Of a DNA stretch of 40,029 nt, positions 16,090-25,165 are shown in pieces. How positions within the stretch are numbered: position 1 is the stretch's first letter; every line of letters begins with the position of its first letter. The notes beneath the pieces were generated by a model, which was given only the letters and a program-made list of their open reading frames with translations, made no database searches and had not been told where the DNA came from. Both the position numbers and the translations under genes were made by a program. The stretch is from assembly GCA_002343075.1 (NCBI GenBank), contig DDRH01000023.1, positions 7,193 through 47,221 of the forward strand, given 5' to 3'. The DNA comes from Phycisphaerales bacterium UBA2421 (GTDB lineage: Bacteria > Planctomycetota > Phycisphaerae > Tepidisphaerales > Tepidisphaeraceae).

Positions 16090-18150
16090 ATGCAGCCGAC
16101 AATCTGCGCCAACTATCTTGCGCGATCGCTGATCATTGGCGCGCTCAGTGCCATGCCCTCGTACGCACAGATATGGGTCGGTCCGGCCGACGGTGTTTGG
16201 AGTAATCCGGGCAACTGGAGCACATTCAATGTTCCAAACTCGCCGTTTGACGATGTTGTGATCGATGCCTCTGCGGCACAGGACAGCACGGTCCGGCTCG
16301 ATACAATCGCGCTTGTTCGCTCGATGCAGATCAACCCAGCCGACTCTTTGCGGCTCAATCCAGGCTCCCGGCTGGCAGTGTTTGGAAACGGCACGACAGG
16401 GTTCATCCAGAACGCCGGATTGATCACCCTCTCTCCCAACACCGAACTTCTCGCAAGCGCATCAGCCGTCACTCTCTTCGGCGGGGGCACGATTCAACTC
16501 GACGGCAACGCGGCGCGCATCGCGGGCAGCGGACGGGTCGTTAACGTGGACAACCGCATCACCGGCGACGGCCTGCTCGGTGGCAATGCGATTGAATTCG
16601 TCAATCAAAGCATTATCGATGCCTCCACCCCCAACCAAGCCCTGGTGGTTGATCCCGCCTCGAAGGGGCCAGCGGCGTTACTCAACAGCGGCACGCTCCT
16701 CGCCAGCGCGGGATGGCTCCTGCTCAGCGGCAGTGGCGGCGGTGGGTTCTCAAACACCAGCGGCCACATTCACGCCAATGGCGGCACGATCCAGCTAATC
16801 AACGATGCAGCCATCGCCGGGGGCACGTTTCAATCTTCCCTCGGTTCTCGCATTACGATCGCGCCCGGGCACGCTGCATCCCTCACGGGCATCATCAACA
16901 ACGGCCACATCGCCGCGGGAGCTGGTTCGACCCTCGAGGTGGCCGAGGTCATCACCAATTCAGGGACGTTCACGCTCACGACCGAACTCGGCACCACCGC
17001 CGACACCGCGCTCGTCGCCATGGGCGATGCGACCTTCACGGGCACCGGCGTGATCGTCCTGGATTCGGCAACCGCGGCGCTTCGCGGACCGGGGACATTT
17101 ATCAACAACCCATCTCACCGCATCGAAGGCGGCGGACGCGTCGGCGATAACTCGGCCGGCATTCGCAATCACGGCGTCATCGTCTCGCGCAATCCCCTCG
17201 CGCCGCTCGTTATCGATCCCGGTTCCCCCATGATTCACACCGGTGCACTCATCGCCGCCGGTGAGACCACACTCAAGCTCTCGGGCAACGGCGGGCAGGG
17301 ATTCACCGGGTCGGGCAGCATGCACATTGAAGCCGGCGGCGCGATCGAACTTGTCAACGCAGCCCAGGTAAGCTTCACCGGCGATGTACAGGCCGATGGC
17401 CTGCTGCGCGCGGCCGGCGGATCGAGCCTGTCAGTCGGAGGCATCAGCGGCAGTGGAACCGTTCAAGCAACCGGACAAACCACCGGCGGGCGAATCACCG
17501 CCACTCACGTTCGCACCTCGTTCATCGAAGCCACCACCGGATTGGTCAAGCTTCGGGCCGGAGGCGGAACAATGGGAACATCGCGCGTGAATCAACTCAA
17601 CGGCAGCGGGCTTGATCTCACCGATCACGCGATCATCATCGATTACACCGGAACCGATCCAATTCATTCGCTGACGACAAGGGTGCGCGACGGCTATGCT
17701 GCGGGGAGTTGGAGCGGAAACGGAATTCGATCATCCAGCGCCGCGGGCGACCTCACCCGGCGCACCGGCCTGGGCATCGCGCCCGCCTCGGCGTTGGCAA
17801 CCCCTGTTCCCGGGATCTATCAAGGTCAACCGCTGGACCAAACTTCTGTTGTCATCGCATTCACTCTCTATGGCGATGCCAACCTCGACTTGCGTGTCAA
17901 TCTCGACGACTTCACCGCGCTGGCGGCGGGGTTTGGGAACGCCGGCGGGTGGCATGAGGGCGATTTCAACTACGACGGGTTCGTCAACCTCAACGATTTC
18001 ACCCCGCTGGCGGCCAGCTTCGGCATGTCCGCCCCGTTGCAAGTGACGACCGCTGCGGTCCCTGAACCAATGACGGCGTTTGTGAGCCTGGCATTGGTCT
18101 TCGTCGGACGGAGCAGACGGTCAGCATTTCCGGGCGCAACGCGCCGCTGA
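16090..18150 (+). CDS. PEP-CTERM surface protein with autotransporter-like repeats and EF-hand/dockerin-like pair
   Basis: A 686-residue exported protein. AGGAG at 16078-16082 is 7 bases before the ATG at 16090; an adjacent ATG at 16087 is less well spaced. A signal peptide ends near AMPSYAQ. Mature residues start with an 'IWVGPADGVWSNPGNWS' unit, common at the front of planctomycete autotransporter-like proteins. A long glycine/asparagine-rich beta region follows ('GTIQLDGN', 'FTLTTELGTTADT'). Near 594-640 two calcium-loop-like repeats occur, GDANLDLRVNLDDFTALAAG and GDFNYDGFVNLNDFTPLAAS, resembling dockerin type I or EF-hand loops. The C-terminus is a PEP-CTERM signal: VPEP at about 657, a hydrophobic stretch, then GRSRR. 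An exosortase should process it; none is in the window. Confidence 0.85.
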   Translation: MQPTICANYLARSLIIGALSAMPSYAQIWVGPADGVWSNPGNWSTFNVPNSPFDDVVIDASAAQDSTVRLDTIALVRSMQINPADSLRLNPGSRLAVFGNGTTGFIQNAGLITLSPNTELLASASAVTLFGGGTIQLDGNAARIAGSGRVVNVDNRITGDGLLGGNAIEFVNQSIIDASTPNQALVVDPASKGPAALLNSGTLLASAGWLLLSGSGGGGFSNTSGHIHANGGTIQLINDAAIAGGTFQSSLGSRITIAPGHAASLTGIINNGHIAAGAGSTLEVAEVITNSGTFTLTTELGTTADTALVAMGDATFTGTGVIVLDSATAALRGPGTFINNPSHRIEGGGRVGDNSAGIRNHGVIVSRNPLAPLVIDPGSPMIHTGALIAAGETTLKLSGNGGQGFTGSGSMHIEAGGAIELVNAAQVSFTGDVQADGLLRAAGGSSLSVGGISGSGTVQATGQTTGGRITATHVRTSFIEATTGLVKLRAGGGTMGTSRVNQLNGSGLDLTDHAIIIDYTGTDPIHSLTTRVRDGYAAGSWSGNGIRSSSAAGDLTRRTGLGIAPASALATPVPGIYQGQPLDQTSVVIAFTLYGDANLDLRVNLDDFTALAAGFGNAGGWHEGDFNYDGFVNLNDFTPLAASFGMSAPLQVTTAAVPEPMTAFVSLALVFVGRSRRSAFPGATRR

Positions 18151-18206
18151 GGGCTGGAACGCAAGGCGCGCAAAATTAGTTGATCGCCGGTGGCAAAGGG
18201 GGCTCG

Positions 18207-18248
18207 CGGTGAGGTCTCACGGTGGGTCTCCGGTGAGGTCTCACAGTG
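18207..18248. repeat. Two copies of a palindrome-containing repeat between convergent genes
   Basis: CGGTGAGGTCTCACGGTG (18207-18224) and CGGTGAGGTCTCACAGTG (18231-18248) differ at one base and are 24 bases apart. Each contains the inverted repeat GTGAG-GT-CTCAC, with a related GGTGGGTCTC between them. It lies downstream of two convergent genes, where it could act as a weak terminator or be a REP-like element. Confidence 0.55.
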
Positions 18249-18310
18249 CGATCGACCTTTTGCTATCGACGATCAACCTGAATCAGCCAGGTATTGCCGC
18301 CTGCGGTTCT

Positions 18311-18706
18311 TTATGGAATCGCGATGGTCTGCCCAGCCTTGAGTGTCTGTGGGCTAAGGCCGGGATTGGCCTGGGCGATGCGCTGCCACTGGTTGCCGTT
18401 GCCGTATCGGGCCTTGGCGATGCTGAAGAGCGTGTCGCCCTTCTTCACCGTGTAGCTCGACCCGCCAGCGACCGCGGTCTGCGACGGAGCGGGGGCGTAG
18501 GACGCCTGCTGATATTGCGGGGCGGGCGCGGTGTCGTAAATCACCTGCTGCGCCACCGGCTGCGGCGACGTTGCCTGGGGCGCGGTGTAAACCGGTGTCG
18601 GCTCGCTGATGTCCAGCGCACTGGCGTTGGTGGTTTTCCGGGTACATCCGACGAATGCACCGGCCGCGATCATAGCGGCTGCAAAGAAGGCAATGCGGGT
18701 TTTCAT
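18311..18706 (-). CDS. LysM-domain lipoprotein
   Basis: A 131-residue lipoprotein. The ATG at 18706 has AAGGAG 8 bases upstream on the complement. The signal sequence MKTRIAFFAAAMIAAGAFVG ends in a lipobox AFVGC with Cys21 as the lipidated residue. A Pro/Gln/Ala-rich linker (about 35-82) leads to one C-terminal LysM domain (SYTVKKGDTLFSIAKARYG to GQTIAIP, about 84-131), which binds peptidoglycan or chitin-like glycans. The domain order suggests a protein anchored in a membrane and reaching across to the cell wall. No enzymatic domain is fused to it. Its role beyond wall binding is unknown. Confidence 0.88.
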   Translation of the reverse strand: MKTRIAFFAAAMIAAGAFVGCTRKTTNASALDISEPTPVYTAPQATSPQPVAQQVIYDTAPAPQYQQASYAPAPSQTAVAGGSSYTVKKGDTLFSIAKARYGNGNQWQRIAQANPGLSPQTLKAGQTIAIP

Positions 18707-18921
18707 AGGGCGTCTCCTTACCTGCACAGGATTGGGTCATCGCGAGCGGCGTTCCGCCGCCGCTGGGTCATCTTCAGAACTTTATCGGACGAGCCACGGG
18801 AAGTTCTTTACCCAAATGCGAGATTTTTCCAGCCGCCGGGGGTGTGGAAGCGTCATCGGCTTGAGTTGGACCGCGCGTGGGGCTTGCATCTTCCCCGCCG
18901 ACGTCGAAAGTGGCACCCGAA

Positions 18922-19899
18922 ATGGTCTTGGTGCTGGTGATTCTGGTTTCGGGCGCATTCCTATGGGGCATTGCGGTGGTGCTGACGACCTTCGCGCTGC
19001 TCCATCCCCCGAGGCTCACGCCCGCCCGCGCGATGGCCCGTCTGGGGCGAATGACGCCCGCCGATCTTGGATTACGCTACGAAAACTGCGACTTTACAAT
19101 CGAAAGTGGACGGGCTGAAGCAAGGGTGACACTCGTGGGGTGGTGGATTCCATCGATCGCGCGGTCGGACCGGTCGGTGATAATCGTCCACGGCTACGCC
19201 GACAGCCGGGCTGGCGCGCTGGCATGGGTGCCGGTGTGGCTCGATGTCGGGTTCAACGTCCTGCTCTTCGACCTGCGCGGCCACGGCGAGAGTGGTGGAA
19301 ACGCCACCTCTGCCGGGCTAAATGATCATTTCGACGTTTGGCGAATTGTCGCAGAATTGCGTGCCCGCAAGCCGGAGCAGACGCGTCAACTCATGCTTTT
19401 TGGCGTGAGCCTCGGTGCCACCATCGCGCTGGCCGCGGGCGAAACCGTTGACGACTTAGCGGGGATTGTGCTCGAATCGCCGGTGGTCGATTTCATCCAC
19501 GGCGTGAATACGCAAAGCTGGCTGATGGGCCTCCCCGGCGCGACTGTCGTCCGCCCGGGAATCTGGCTGGCCGAGCGCTGGCTTGGCCGCCGGTTTGCCG
19601 CGGTCCGGGTGTCGCGCCTCATCTCCCTCTCGCCGGCACCGGTTCTGGCGATGATCCCGCTCGCCGATGCGTTTCTCCCGCCGGAACACGTCGAGGAAAT
19701 CACCCGCGCGATCGGGGCGCGACGATTAAAAGATCAAACGTCGCAAGTTGTTGATTTTCAAGGAGCTACGCATCTTCTGCCCGCGCATCTGGAGTCGGCC
19801 AGGTATCGTGACGCCTTGCAACAGTTCGTCAATGCGTGTACAGACTACGGTTTGGCGCGCGCGCCGGCGGAGGGTGCCGGGGCGCGTCAATCCAACTGA
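18922..19899 (+). CDS. Membrane-anchored alpha/beta hydrolase
   Basis: About 325 residues from the ATG at 18922; a GTG at 18877 would add 15 residues before the hydrophobic segment. The first 25 residues (MVLVLVILVSGAFLWGIAVV) are a membrane anchor or uncleaved signal. The hydrolase fold shows VIIVHGYADSR (oxyanion region), LLFDLRGHGESGG, the nucleophile elbow GVSLGA with Ser163, an acidic residue in IPLADAFLPPE and the catalytic His in FQGATHLLPAH. Such proteins are serine esterases or peptidases; the substrate cannot be named. It ends 9 bases before the SNF2 helicase gene, so the two are probably co-transcribed. An N-terminal anchor suggests that it faces a membrane or the periplasm. Confidence 0.85.
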   Translation: MVLVLVILVSGAFLWGIAVVLTTFALLHPPRLTPARAMARLGRMTPADLGLRYENCDFTIESGRAEARVTLVGWWIPSIARSDRSVIIVHGYADSRAGALAWVPVWLDVGFNVLLFDLRGHGESGGNATSAGLNDHFDVWRIVAELRARKPEQTRQLMLFGVSLGATIALAAGETVDDLAGIVLESPVVDFIHGVNTQSWLMGLPGATVVRPGIWLAERWLGRRFAAVRVSRLISLSPAPVLAMIPLADAFLPPEHVEEITRAIGARRLKDQTSQVVDFQGATHLLPAHLESARYRDALQQFVNACTDYGLARAPAEGAGARQSN

Positions 19900-19908
19900 G
19901 CGCATTTG

Positions 19909-22900
19909 ATGTCAATTCTTGAAGAACTGAGCCAATCCTTCCCGCCGCAGATTCAGGAGCGCGGGGATGAATATTTCTCTCAGCGGCGGGCGCAGATCGT
20001 GGAGAATCGCCCCGATTACGTTCGTGCCATTGTCCGAGGCACCGGAAGATATCGCGTGGAGATTCGCTTCAACTCCGGCGACCTTCGCAACCCCGAATAT
20101 CGCTGCGGATGCCCCTATTTTGAAGAGCACGGCGGGTGCAAACATATCTGGGCAGTGCTTCGACAGGCCGAACACCAGAAGATTCTTCCCCGGCTGGAGA
20201 TGGATCGCCCCAGAAACGCCAACAGCAACGGCCACGACTATGATGTACACGACGACGCCGACGACGAGACCGATTACGCCGACGAATCAGTCGTCGAATC
20301 GCACATCGAACGCATCCGGCGGTCAACCCAGACTATCCATCGGACCGACGCAGACGAAGCTCAGCCCGGCAAGCCGCGCCCCCGCTGGCTTCGATCGATT
20401 CAGACCGTCAGCGACGAGATGCTGGGCAACGAAAATGCCCAGCCGACACCCTGGCCGGCGTATCGACGCATAATTTACGTCGTGGATATCGATGCCACGA
20501 TCGCGCAGGGAATGCTCGCGGTTGAACTGATGTGCGAAGATGTACTGGTCGCTGGCAAGCCCGAGCGACTTCGCTCGCTTCGGCTTTCGCGCGTCAGCCT
20601 GCCAAAACTGCCCGAGCAGGAAGACGCCTCGATCGTGCAGATGCTGCTGGGGGCGAGCCGCGGCGGGGTGGTGGAAGACTATCTCGACATCGATCACCGG
20701 TTTCTGCTCGCCGAAGCCTCGGCGGAGACGTTGCTTCGCCGAATGATCGCCACCGGCCGATGTCGTTTGCGGCACCACGAGACTTCGGCCACCCTGCCGT
20801 CGCTCGAGTGGGACGATGCGCCGCAGTGGAAGTTTGTCCTGCGGTTGCAGCAGGAAGAAACCGAACCGATCTTCTGGCTGCGCGGCGACTTTCGGCGCGA
20901 TAACGAAACCATCGACGCCCGCGAATCGGCCATCGTGCTCCGCGGGGGGCTGATTATTCGTGGTAACACCGTGAGCAAGCTCGACGACGGCGGCGCGTTT
21001 GACCTAATCGCGCTACTCCGAAGCGAGACGAATACGTTTGTGCCAGAAGCGCAGATTCCACAGTTACTCACCGAGCTGTTCAATCTCCCGCGGTTGCCGC
21101 AGTTGGAACTGCCTGCTGGACATGAACTTACGGAACTGCGCGCCCCCCCGCGGCCCCGGTTGAGCATTGCGCGCCCGACCGGTGGGCCGGCCAATAGGCT
21201 TGTGGCCGAGTTGTTGTTTGATTACGCCGGGGTGAAAGTCCCCTGGCGGCCGGTGCGGCCCGCCCTGTACGACGCCAACTCCCGGCAACTCCTCTGGCGC
21301 GATCGCAACGCGGAACTTGCCGCGGGCGAAGTGTTAACCTCGCTGGGCCTGCGCCCCGGCGAATCACACACGGACGACGACACATGGCGGCTGCCCGCGA
21401 ACAAACTCAGCAGGATCGTCTCGACCCTCGTCGGCCAAAGCTGGATTGTCGAAGCTGAGGGAAAGGTCTACCGCAAAGGCGGAAAATTTAACGTGCGCGT
21501 CGCCAGTGGAATTGATTGGCTGGAGTTGACAGGCAACATCGATTTCGATGGACAGACCGCGACGCTCCCACAGCTTCTCAGCGCCGCGCGGAAGGGTGAC
21601 AAGCTCGTGAAGCTCGGCGATGGCACCTTCGGCGTGCTCCCGGAAGACTGGCTCGAACAATATGGCGTGCTCGCCGCCATGGGCGAGGTGGACGGCGACC
21701 ATATCAAGTTCAGCAATAAGCAGGTTGGCCTGCTGGATGCCCTTCTGGCAGCGGTGCCCGAGGCGACCTGGGACGAGTCTTTCACCAAGCTCCGACAACA
21801 ACTCGAACAGTTCAACGGCATCGAGGCGGCCGAGGCACCTCCGGAGTTTTCTGGAGAGTTGCGGCACTATCAGAAGGATGGTCTCGGCTGGATCGGCTTC
21901 CTGCGCAAACTCGGGTTCGGCGGGTGCCTTGCAGACGATATGGGCCTGGGAAAGACGATCCAGGTACTCGCGATGCTTCAACGGCGAAAGCTCGATGGCG
22001 CCGGCAAGCCTACATTGGTCGTCGTTCCGCGGTCGCTCATTTTTAACTGGAAGGCCGAAGCCGAGAAGTTCACCCCCGGATTGCGCGTGCTCGATCATTC
22101 GGGCGCACAGCGATCGATTCCGAAGAACGGGTTTAAGGATTACGACATTGTGCTTAGCACCTACGGTACCGTCCGCCGCGATGCCGTCGAGATGAAGGAT
22201 ATTCCCTTTGACTATGTCGTGCTCGACGAAGCGCAGGCCATCAAGAACAGCCAAAGCGAAAGCGCCAAGGCCGTGCGAATTCTCACCGCCGACCACCGCC
22301 TGGCACTGTCGGGCACACCGGTGCAGAATCACCTCGGCGAACTCTGGAGCCTGTTCGAGTTTCTCAACCCCGGCCTGCTGGGAACCAGTAGCGCCTTCAA
22401 AACAATCAGCGCCGGCGGAACGGTTGACGGCAGCGGGCGCGAGGCGCTCGCCAAGGCGCTGCGGCCATTTATTCTACGGCGGACGAAGGCACAAGTCGCG
22501 CCCGAGCTTCCCGACAAGCTCGAACAGACTTTGTATTGCGAACTCGACCGCGAGCAGCGCAAGCTCTACAACGAGCTACGCGAACACTACCGCGCCAACC
22601 TGCTGCAGCAGGTTGACCAACTCGGCATCGGCAAGACGAAGATGCAGATCCTCGAAGCGCTGCTGCGCCTCCGGCAGGCGGCGTGCCATCCGGGGTTGAT
22701 TGACCAGAAGCGTGTCGGTGAAAGCAGTGCCAAGCTCGACGCGCTCGTTCCGCAGATTGAAGAAGTCATCGATGAAGGCCACAAGGTGCTGGTGTTCAGC
22801 CAGTTCACCAGCTTTCTTTCGATCGTGCGCAAAAAACTCGACGCCCGCGGCGTGACGTATGAATATCTTGACGGAAAAACCAACGACCGCCAGGCGAGAG

Positions 22901-23232
22901 TCCGCCGCTTTCAGAACGACCCCGACTGCAAACTGTTCCTCATCAGCCTCAAAGCCGGCGGGCTAGGCTTGAACCTCACGCAGGCCGAGTATGTGTTTCT
23001 GCTCGACCCGTGGTGGAACCCCGCGGTGGAGCAGCAGGCGATCGACCGCACCCACCGAATCGGCCAGACGCGGCAGGTGTTTGCGTATCGCCTCATCGCC
23101 AAGGACACGGTGGAAGAGAAGGTGCTCGAACTGCAAAAGGCCAAGCGCGCCCTCGCCGACGCGATCATCACCGCCGACAACTCGCTCATCACTTCGATGG
23201 GGCGCGAAGAACTCGAAATGCTCTTGTCGTAA
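19909..23232 (+). CDS. SWIM zinc-finger SNF2-family helicase
   Basis: A 1107-residue ATP-dependent DNA translocase. An N-terminal SWIM zinc finger is visible as C66-x-C68-x8-C77-x-H79. It is followed by an acidic Asp-rich linker (about 105-125) and a long middle region similar to the 'bacterial SNF2 helicase associated' segment. The motor has Walker A DDMGLGKTIQ with Lys682, motif II DEAQ at 773-776, SGTPVQNHLGELWSLFEFL, and motifs V-VI GGLGLNLTQA and QQAIDRTHRIGQTR. The order is typical of bacterial SNF2 proteins related to B. subtilis YwqA. They are thought to remodel protein-DNA or RNA polymerase complexes, but the role here is unknown. A bidirectional terminator lies 23 bases after the stop. 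Confidence 0.9.
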   Translation: MSILEELSQSFPPQIQERGDEYFSQRRAQIVENRPDYVRAIVRGTGRYRVEIRFNSGDLRNPEYRCGCPYFEEHGGCKHIWAVLRQAEHQKILPRLEMDRPRNANSNGHDYDVHDDADDETDYADESVVESHIERIRRSTQTIHRTDADEAQPGKPRPRWLRSIQTVSDEMLGNENAQPTPWPAYRRIIYVVDIDATIAQGMLAVELMCEDVLVAGKPERLRSLRLSRVSLPKLPEQEDASIVQMLLGASRGGVVEDYLDIDHRFLLAEASAETLLRRMIATGRCRLRHHETSATLPSLEWDDAPQWKFVLRLQQEETEPIFWLRGDFRRDNETIDARESAIVLRGGLIIRGNTVSKLDDGGAFDLIALLRSETNTFVPEAQIPQLLTELFNLPRLPQLELPAGHELTELRAPPRPRLSIARPTGGPANRLVAELLFDYAGVKVPWRPVRPALYDANSRQLLWRDRNAELAAGEVLTSLGLRPGESHTDDDTWRLPANKLSRIVSTLVGQSWIVEAEGKVYRKGGKFNVRVASGIDWLELTGNIDFDGQTATLPQLLSAARKGDKLVKLGDGTFGVLPEDWLEQYGVLAAMGEVDGDHIKFSNKQVGLLDALLAAVPEATWDESFTKLRQQLEQFNGIEAAEAPPEFSGELRHYQKDGLGWIGFLRKLGFGGCLADDMGLGKTIQVLAMLQRRKLDGAGKPTLVVVPRSLIFNWKAEAEKFTPGLRVLDHSGAQRSIPKNGFKDYDIVLSTYGTVRRDAVEMKDIPFDYVVLDEAQAIKNSQSESAKAVRILTADHRLALSGTPVQNHLGELWSLFEFLNPGLLGTSSAFKTISAGGTVDGSGREALAKALRPFILRRTKAQVAPELPDKLEQTLYCELDREQRKLYNELREHYRANLLQQVDQLGIGKTKMQILEALLRLRQAACHPGLIDQKRVGESSAKLDALVPQIEEVIDEGHKVLVFSQFTSFLSIVRKKLDARGVTYEYLDGKTNDRQARVRRFQNDPDCKLFLISLKAGGLGLNLTQAEYVFLLDPWWNPAVEQQAIDRTHRIGQTRQVFAYRLIAKDTVEEKVLELQKAKRALADAIITADNSLITSMGREELEMLLS

Positions 23233-23254
23233 TCGCTCGTCACCAGCCATCAAT

Positions 23255-23289
23255 GAAGAACGGCGGCACATCGCGTGCCGCCGTTCTTC
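23255..23289. terminator. Bidirectional intrinsic terminator
   Basis: A perfect 15-bp stem (GAAGAACGGCGGCAC at 23255-23269 with 23275-23289) closes the loop ATCGC between the convergent helicase and lipoprotein genes. The outer A/T-rich pairs supply a T-rich tract on both strands. Confidence 0.85.
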
Positions 23290-23308
23290 TTCAATGGCCG
23301 GGGTTGAA

Positions 23309-23968
23309 CTATCTCTTTTCCGCAGGCGCAACCGGCGACATTTCAATCGCCACCTGATCCAGCGCGGCGGCCATGTCGTCGATCGCGGCGAGAAGCGTCT
23401 GCTCATCGGCGCGGGTCGCGATAATCAGGTCATTCACCGACTGAATCCCCCCGCGGGTGAGATCGCTGCTGAGGAATCGCTGCAAGTCGCGCAGGTTGGA
23501 CATCAAAGGCGTGGCGGTGGTGCGGACGGTGGCCATCTTGTCGGTGAGCGATTGAAAGCTCGCCCGCGCTTCGCCCATGCGCGCGTAGGCCCGCTCCTTC
23601 ATCTTCGCATCGGTCAGCGCGTCGGCCTCGGCTTTCCACCGCACGACGTACTCTTCCCGCTTCGCACGCATGTCGTTGGCGCGATCGCGCGTGCGCTGCC
23701 CGCGGCGCTCAACTTCGTCTACGGCCTTGGAAAATCTGGCGTATTGCGGGCGCAGGTCGGCTTGGGGGTTGTTTACCAGGTCGTCCAGGAAATCGACCGC
23801 CTTCACCACTTCCGCCCGCGTCGCCGCCAGTTCGCTGCGCGTGTCCTGCAGCCGCTTGCTCGCCAGCGCCGCCTTATCGAAGCCCGTCTTCTTGTTGGCG
23901 CACCCAATCAGGAGGGCCGCCGCGATCGCCACTACAAGCCCGCTGCGAATCATCTGCAAACTCTTCAT
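23309..23968 (-). CDS. DUF2959-like coiled-coil lipoprotein
   Basis: A 219-residue lipoprotein with signal MKSLQMIRSGLVVAIAAALL, lipobox LIGC and Cys23 as the first mature residue. The remainder is almost wholly helical and charged, without proline-rich breaks. It has the pattern of DUF2959 proteins: a repeated helix with LQDTRSELAATRAEVVKAVD near the front and a C-terminal LRDLQRFLSSDLTRGGIQSV, comparable to the family's 'FLKHNLN..AI.SL'. The molecular function of this family is not known; a periplasmic structural role is a guess. The gene is convergent with the helicase and separated from it by a strong terminator. Assigned from memory of the family pattern. Confidence 0.6.
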   Translation of the reverse strand: MKSLQMIRSGLVVAIAAALLIGCANKKTGFDKAALASKRLQDTRSELAATRAEVVKAVDFLDDLVNNPQADLRPQYARFSKAVDEVERRGQRTRDRANDMRAKREEYVVRWKAEADALTDAKMKERAYARMGEARASFQSLTDKMATVRTTATPLMSNLRDLQRFLSSDLTRGGIQSVNDLIIATRADEQTLLAAIDDMAAALDQVAIEMSPVAPAEKR

Positions 23969-24074
23969 GTTTGACCTCGTATGTCTAAGACCCCAGGCAA
24001 TAGTTTACGCCAGCCGCTGAGGCCGCCAATTTTTCGCTCGCCGACGAACACCCCCCCAAGGCGGCTTGTGGCAG

Positions 24075-25064
24075 TTACGGATCGCTCGGAAAAATCTGCC
24101 GCCAATCCCGCTCCATATCGACAACAATCCATCTTTGCTCACCCGCGCGAATCAGCGCCTGATCGAGCCTGCCAATGTGCGATGACTTGTCGTACTTCCA
24201 TTCGCGCACCGCATCGGTGTGATGAATGATCACGCCCAGCCGACGGCCGGCTCCGCTTGTGGCATATTCGAGCATTTGCAGATCGCCGTCAGAATTGCCC
24301 ACTGCTATCACGGGTCGACGGCCGATCATTTGCTGGATGCCAACCGGCTTGCCCGGACCATCGTCAATCAGATCGAGTTCTGAGAGCTTCACCACATGCG
24401 CCCCGTCCGAGCGCATCTCAAACGCGTAAACTCCTCGGCTGCCGATGACTTGCTCGGGAGGGATGCCGTAGGTCTCCTCCGCAAACGCACGAATGAAATC
24501 CACCCCGCCTCCGGACACAATGTAAGTCTTGAATCCGTGAGCGCGCAGGTACTCCAGGAGTTCCAGCATCGGCTGATACACCATTTTCGTGTACGGTTGC
24601 TTTGTTTCCGGGTGCCGGGCGCTCGCAAGCCATCCTATGACCGCTGCTTCAAACTCGTCAGTCGTCATGCCGGCATGGGTTGCTTTGACGATTTCGCCCA
24701 GCGACTTCTCGCCCCCGGCAAGAACTGTCTTCAGGTCACCGCGCAAGACGGATGCGAATGGCACCTTCTCCCGCCATTCCGGATGCTGGTCGGCAAGCAC
24801 CTTCACGCGGTCGAGGGCGAATGCCAATTGAAAGTAGAATGGCTGCTCTGCCCAAAGGGTTCCGTCGTTATCGAACACCGCGATTCGCTCGGCGGGTGGA
24901 ATGTAACTCTCGGAGCCGCGACGACTTACGTCGCCAACGAAGTTGACAATCTGCTTCTTCGTGCCCCCATCATTCCAGGAAGCGAGCGGATCGGCGGCGC
25001 AGGAAATCGAGATCGCCGTGAGAACGCACAGGACCGAGTGGCGAACAAACTGGTAGCTCAACAT
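24075..25064 (-). CDS. Secreted HAD-superfamily phosphatase
   Basis: A 329-residue haloacid-dehalogenase-fold hydrolase with an N-terminal export signal (hydrophobic residues 8-22, probable cleavage near SCAADP). Motif I is FDNDGTLW with Asp65 and Asp67, a cap region runs to about residue 160, motif II is YIVSGGGVDF, and motif IV is AVGNSDGDLQML. All catalytic residues are present, and the fold resembles phosphoserine-phosphatase-like HADs. Location outside the cytoplasm suggests scavenging phosphate from organic esters. It follows the arylsulfatase gene on the same strand after 101 bases. A long hairpin in that gap may cut or dampen read-through, so shared transcription is not certain. Confidence 0.85.
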   Translation of the reverse strand: MLSYQFVRHSVLCVLTAISISCAADPLASWNDGGTKKQIVNFVGDVSRRGSESYIPPAERIAVFDNDGTLWAEQPFYFQLAFALDRVKVLADQHPEWREKVPFASVLRGDLKTVLAGGEKSLGEIVKATHAGMTTDEFEAAVIGWLASARHPETKQPYTKMVYQPMLELLEYLRAHGFKTYIVSGGGVDFIRAFAEETYGIPPEQVIGSRGVYAFEMRSDGAHVVKLSELDLIDDGPGKPVGIQQMIGRRPVIAVGNSDGDLQMLEYATSGAGRRLGVIIHHTDAVREWKYDKSSHIGRLDQALIRAGEQRWIVVDMERDWRQIFPSDP

Positions 25065-25106
25065 GATCGCGCCTCTCCGTGATCAAAGCTGTTTGGGCAA
25101 CAATGA

Positions 25107-25145
25107 CCCAGGCCGCCCCCGCAACATTGCGGGGAGCGGCCTGGG
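25107..25145 (-). terminator. Long hairpin between arylsulfatase and HAD genes
   Basis: A 10-bp outer stem (25107-25116 with 25136-25145) and an 8-bp inner stem (25117-25124 with 25127-25134) are joined by a single bulged A at 25135, with a 2-base formal loop. On the minus strand TCATTGTTG follows, moderately T-rich. It is either a terminator after the sulfatase gene or a processing/attenuation hairpin within a two-gene message. Confidence 0.6.
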
Positions 25146-25165
25146 TGCCGTATGAGCCTCTGGCG

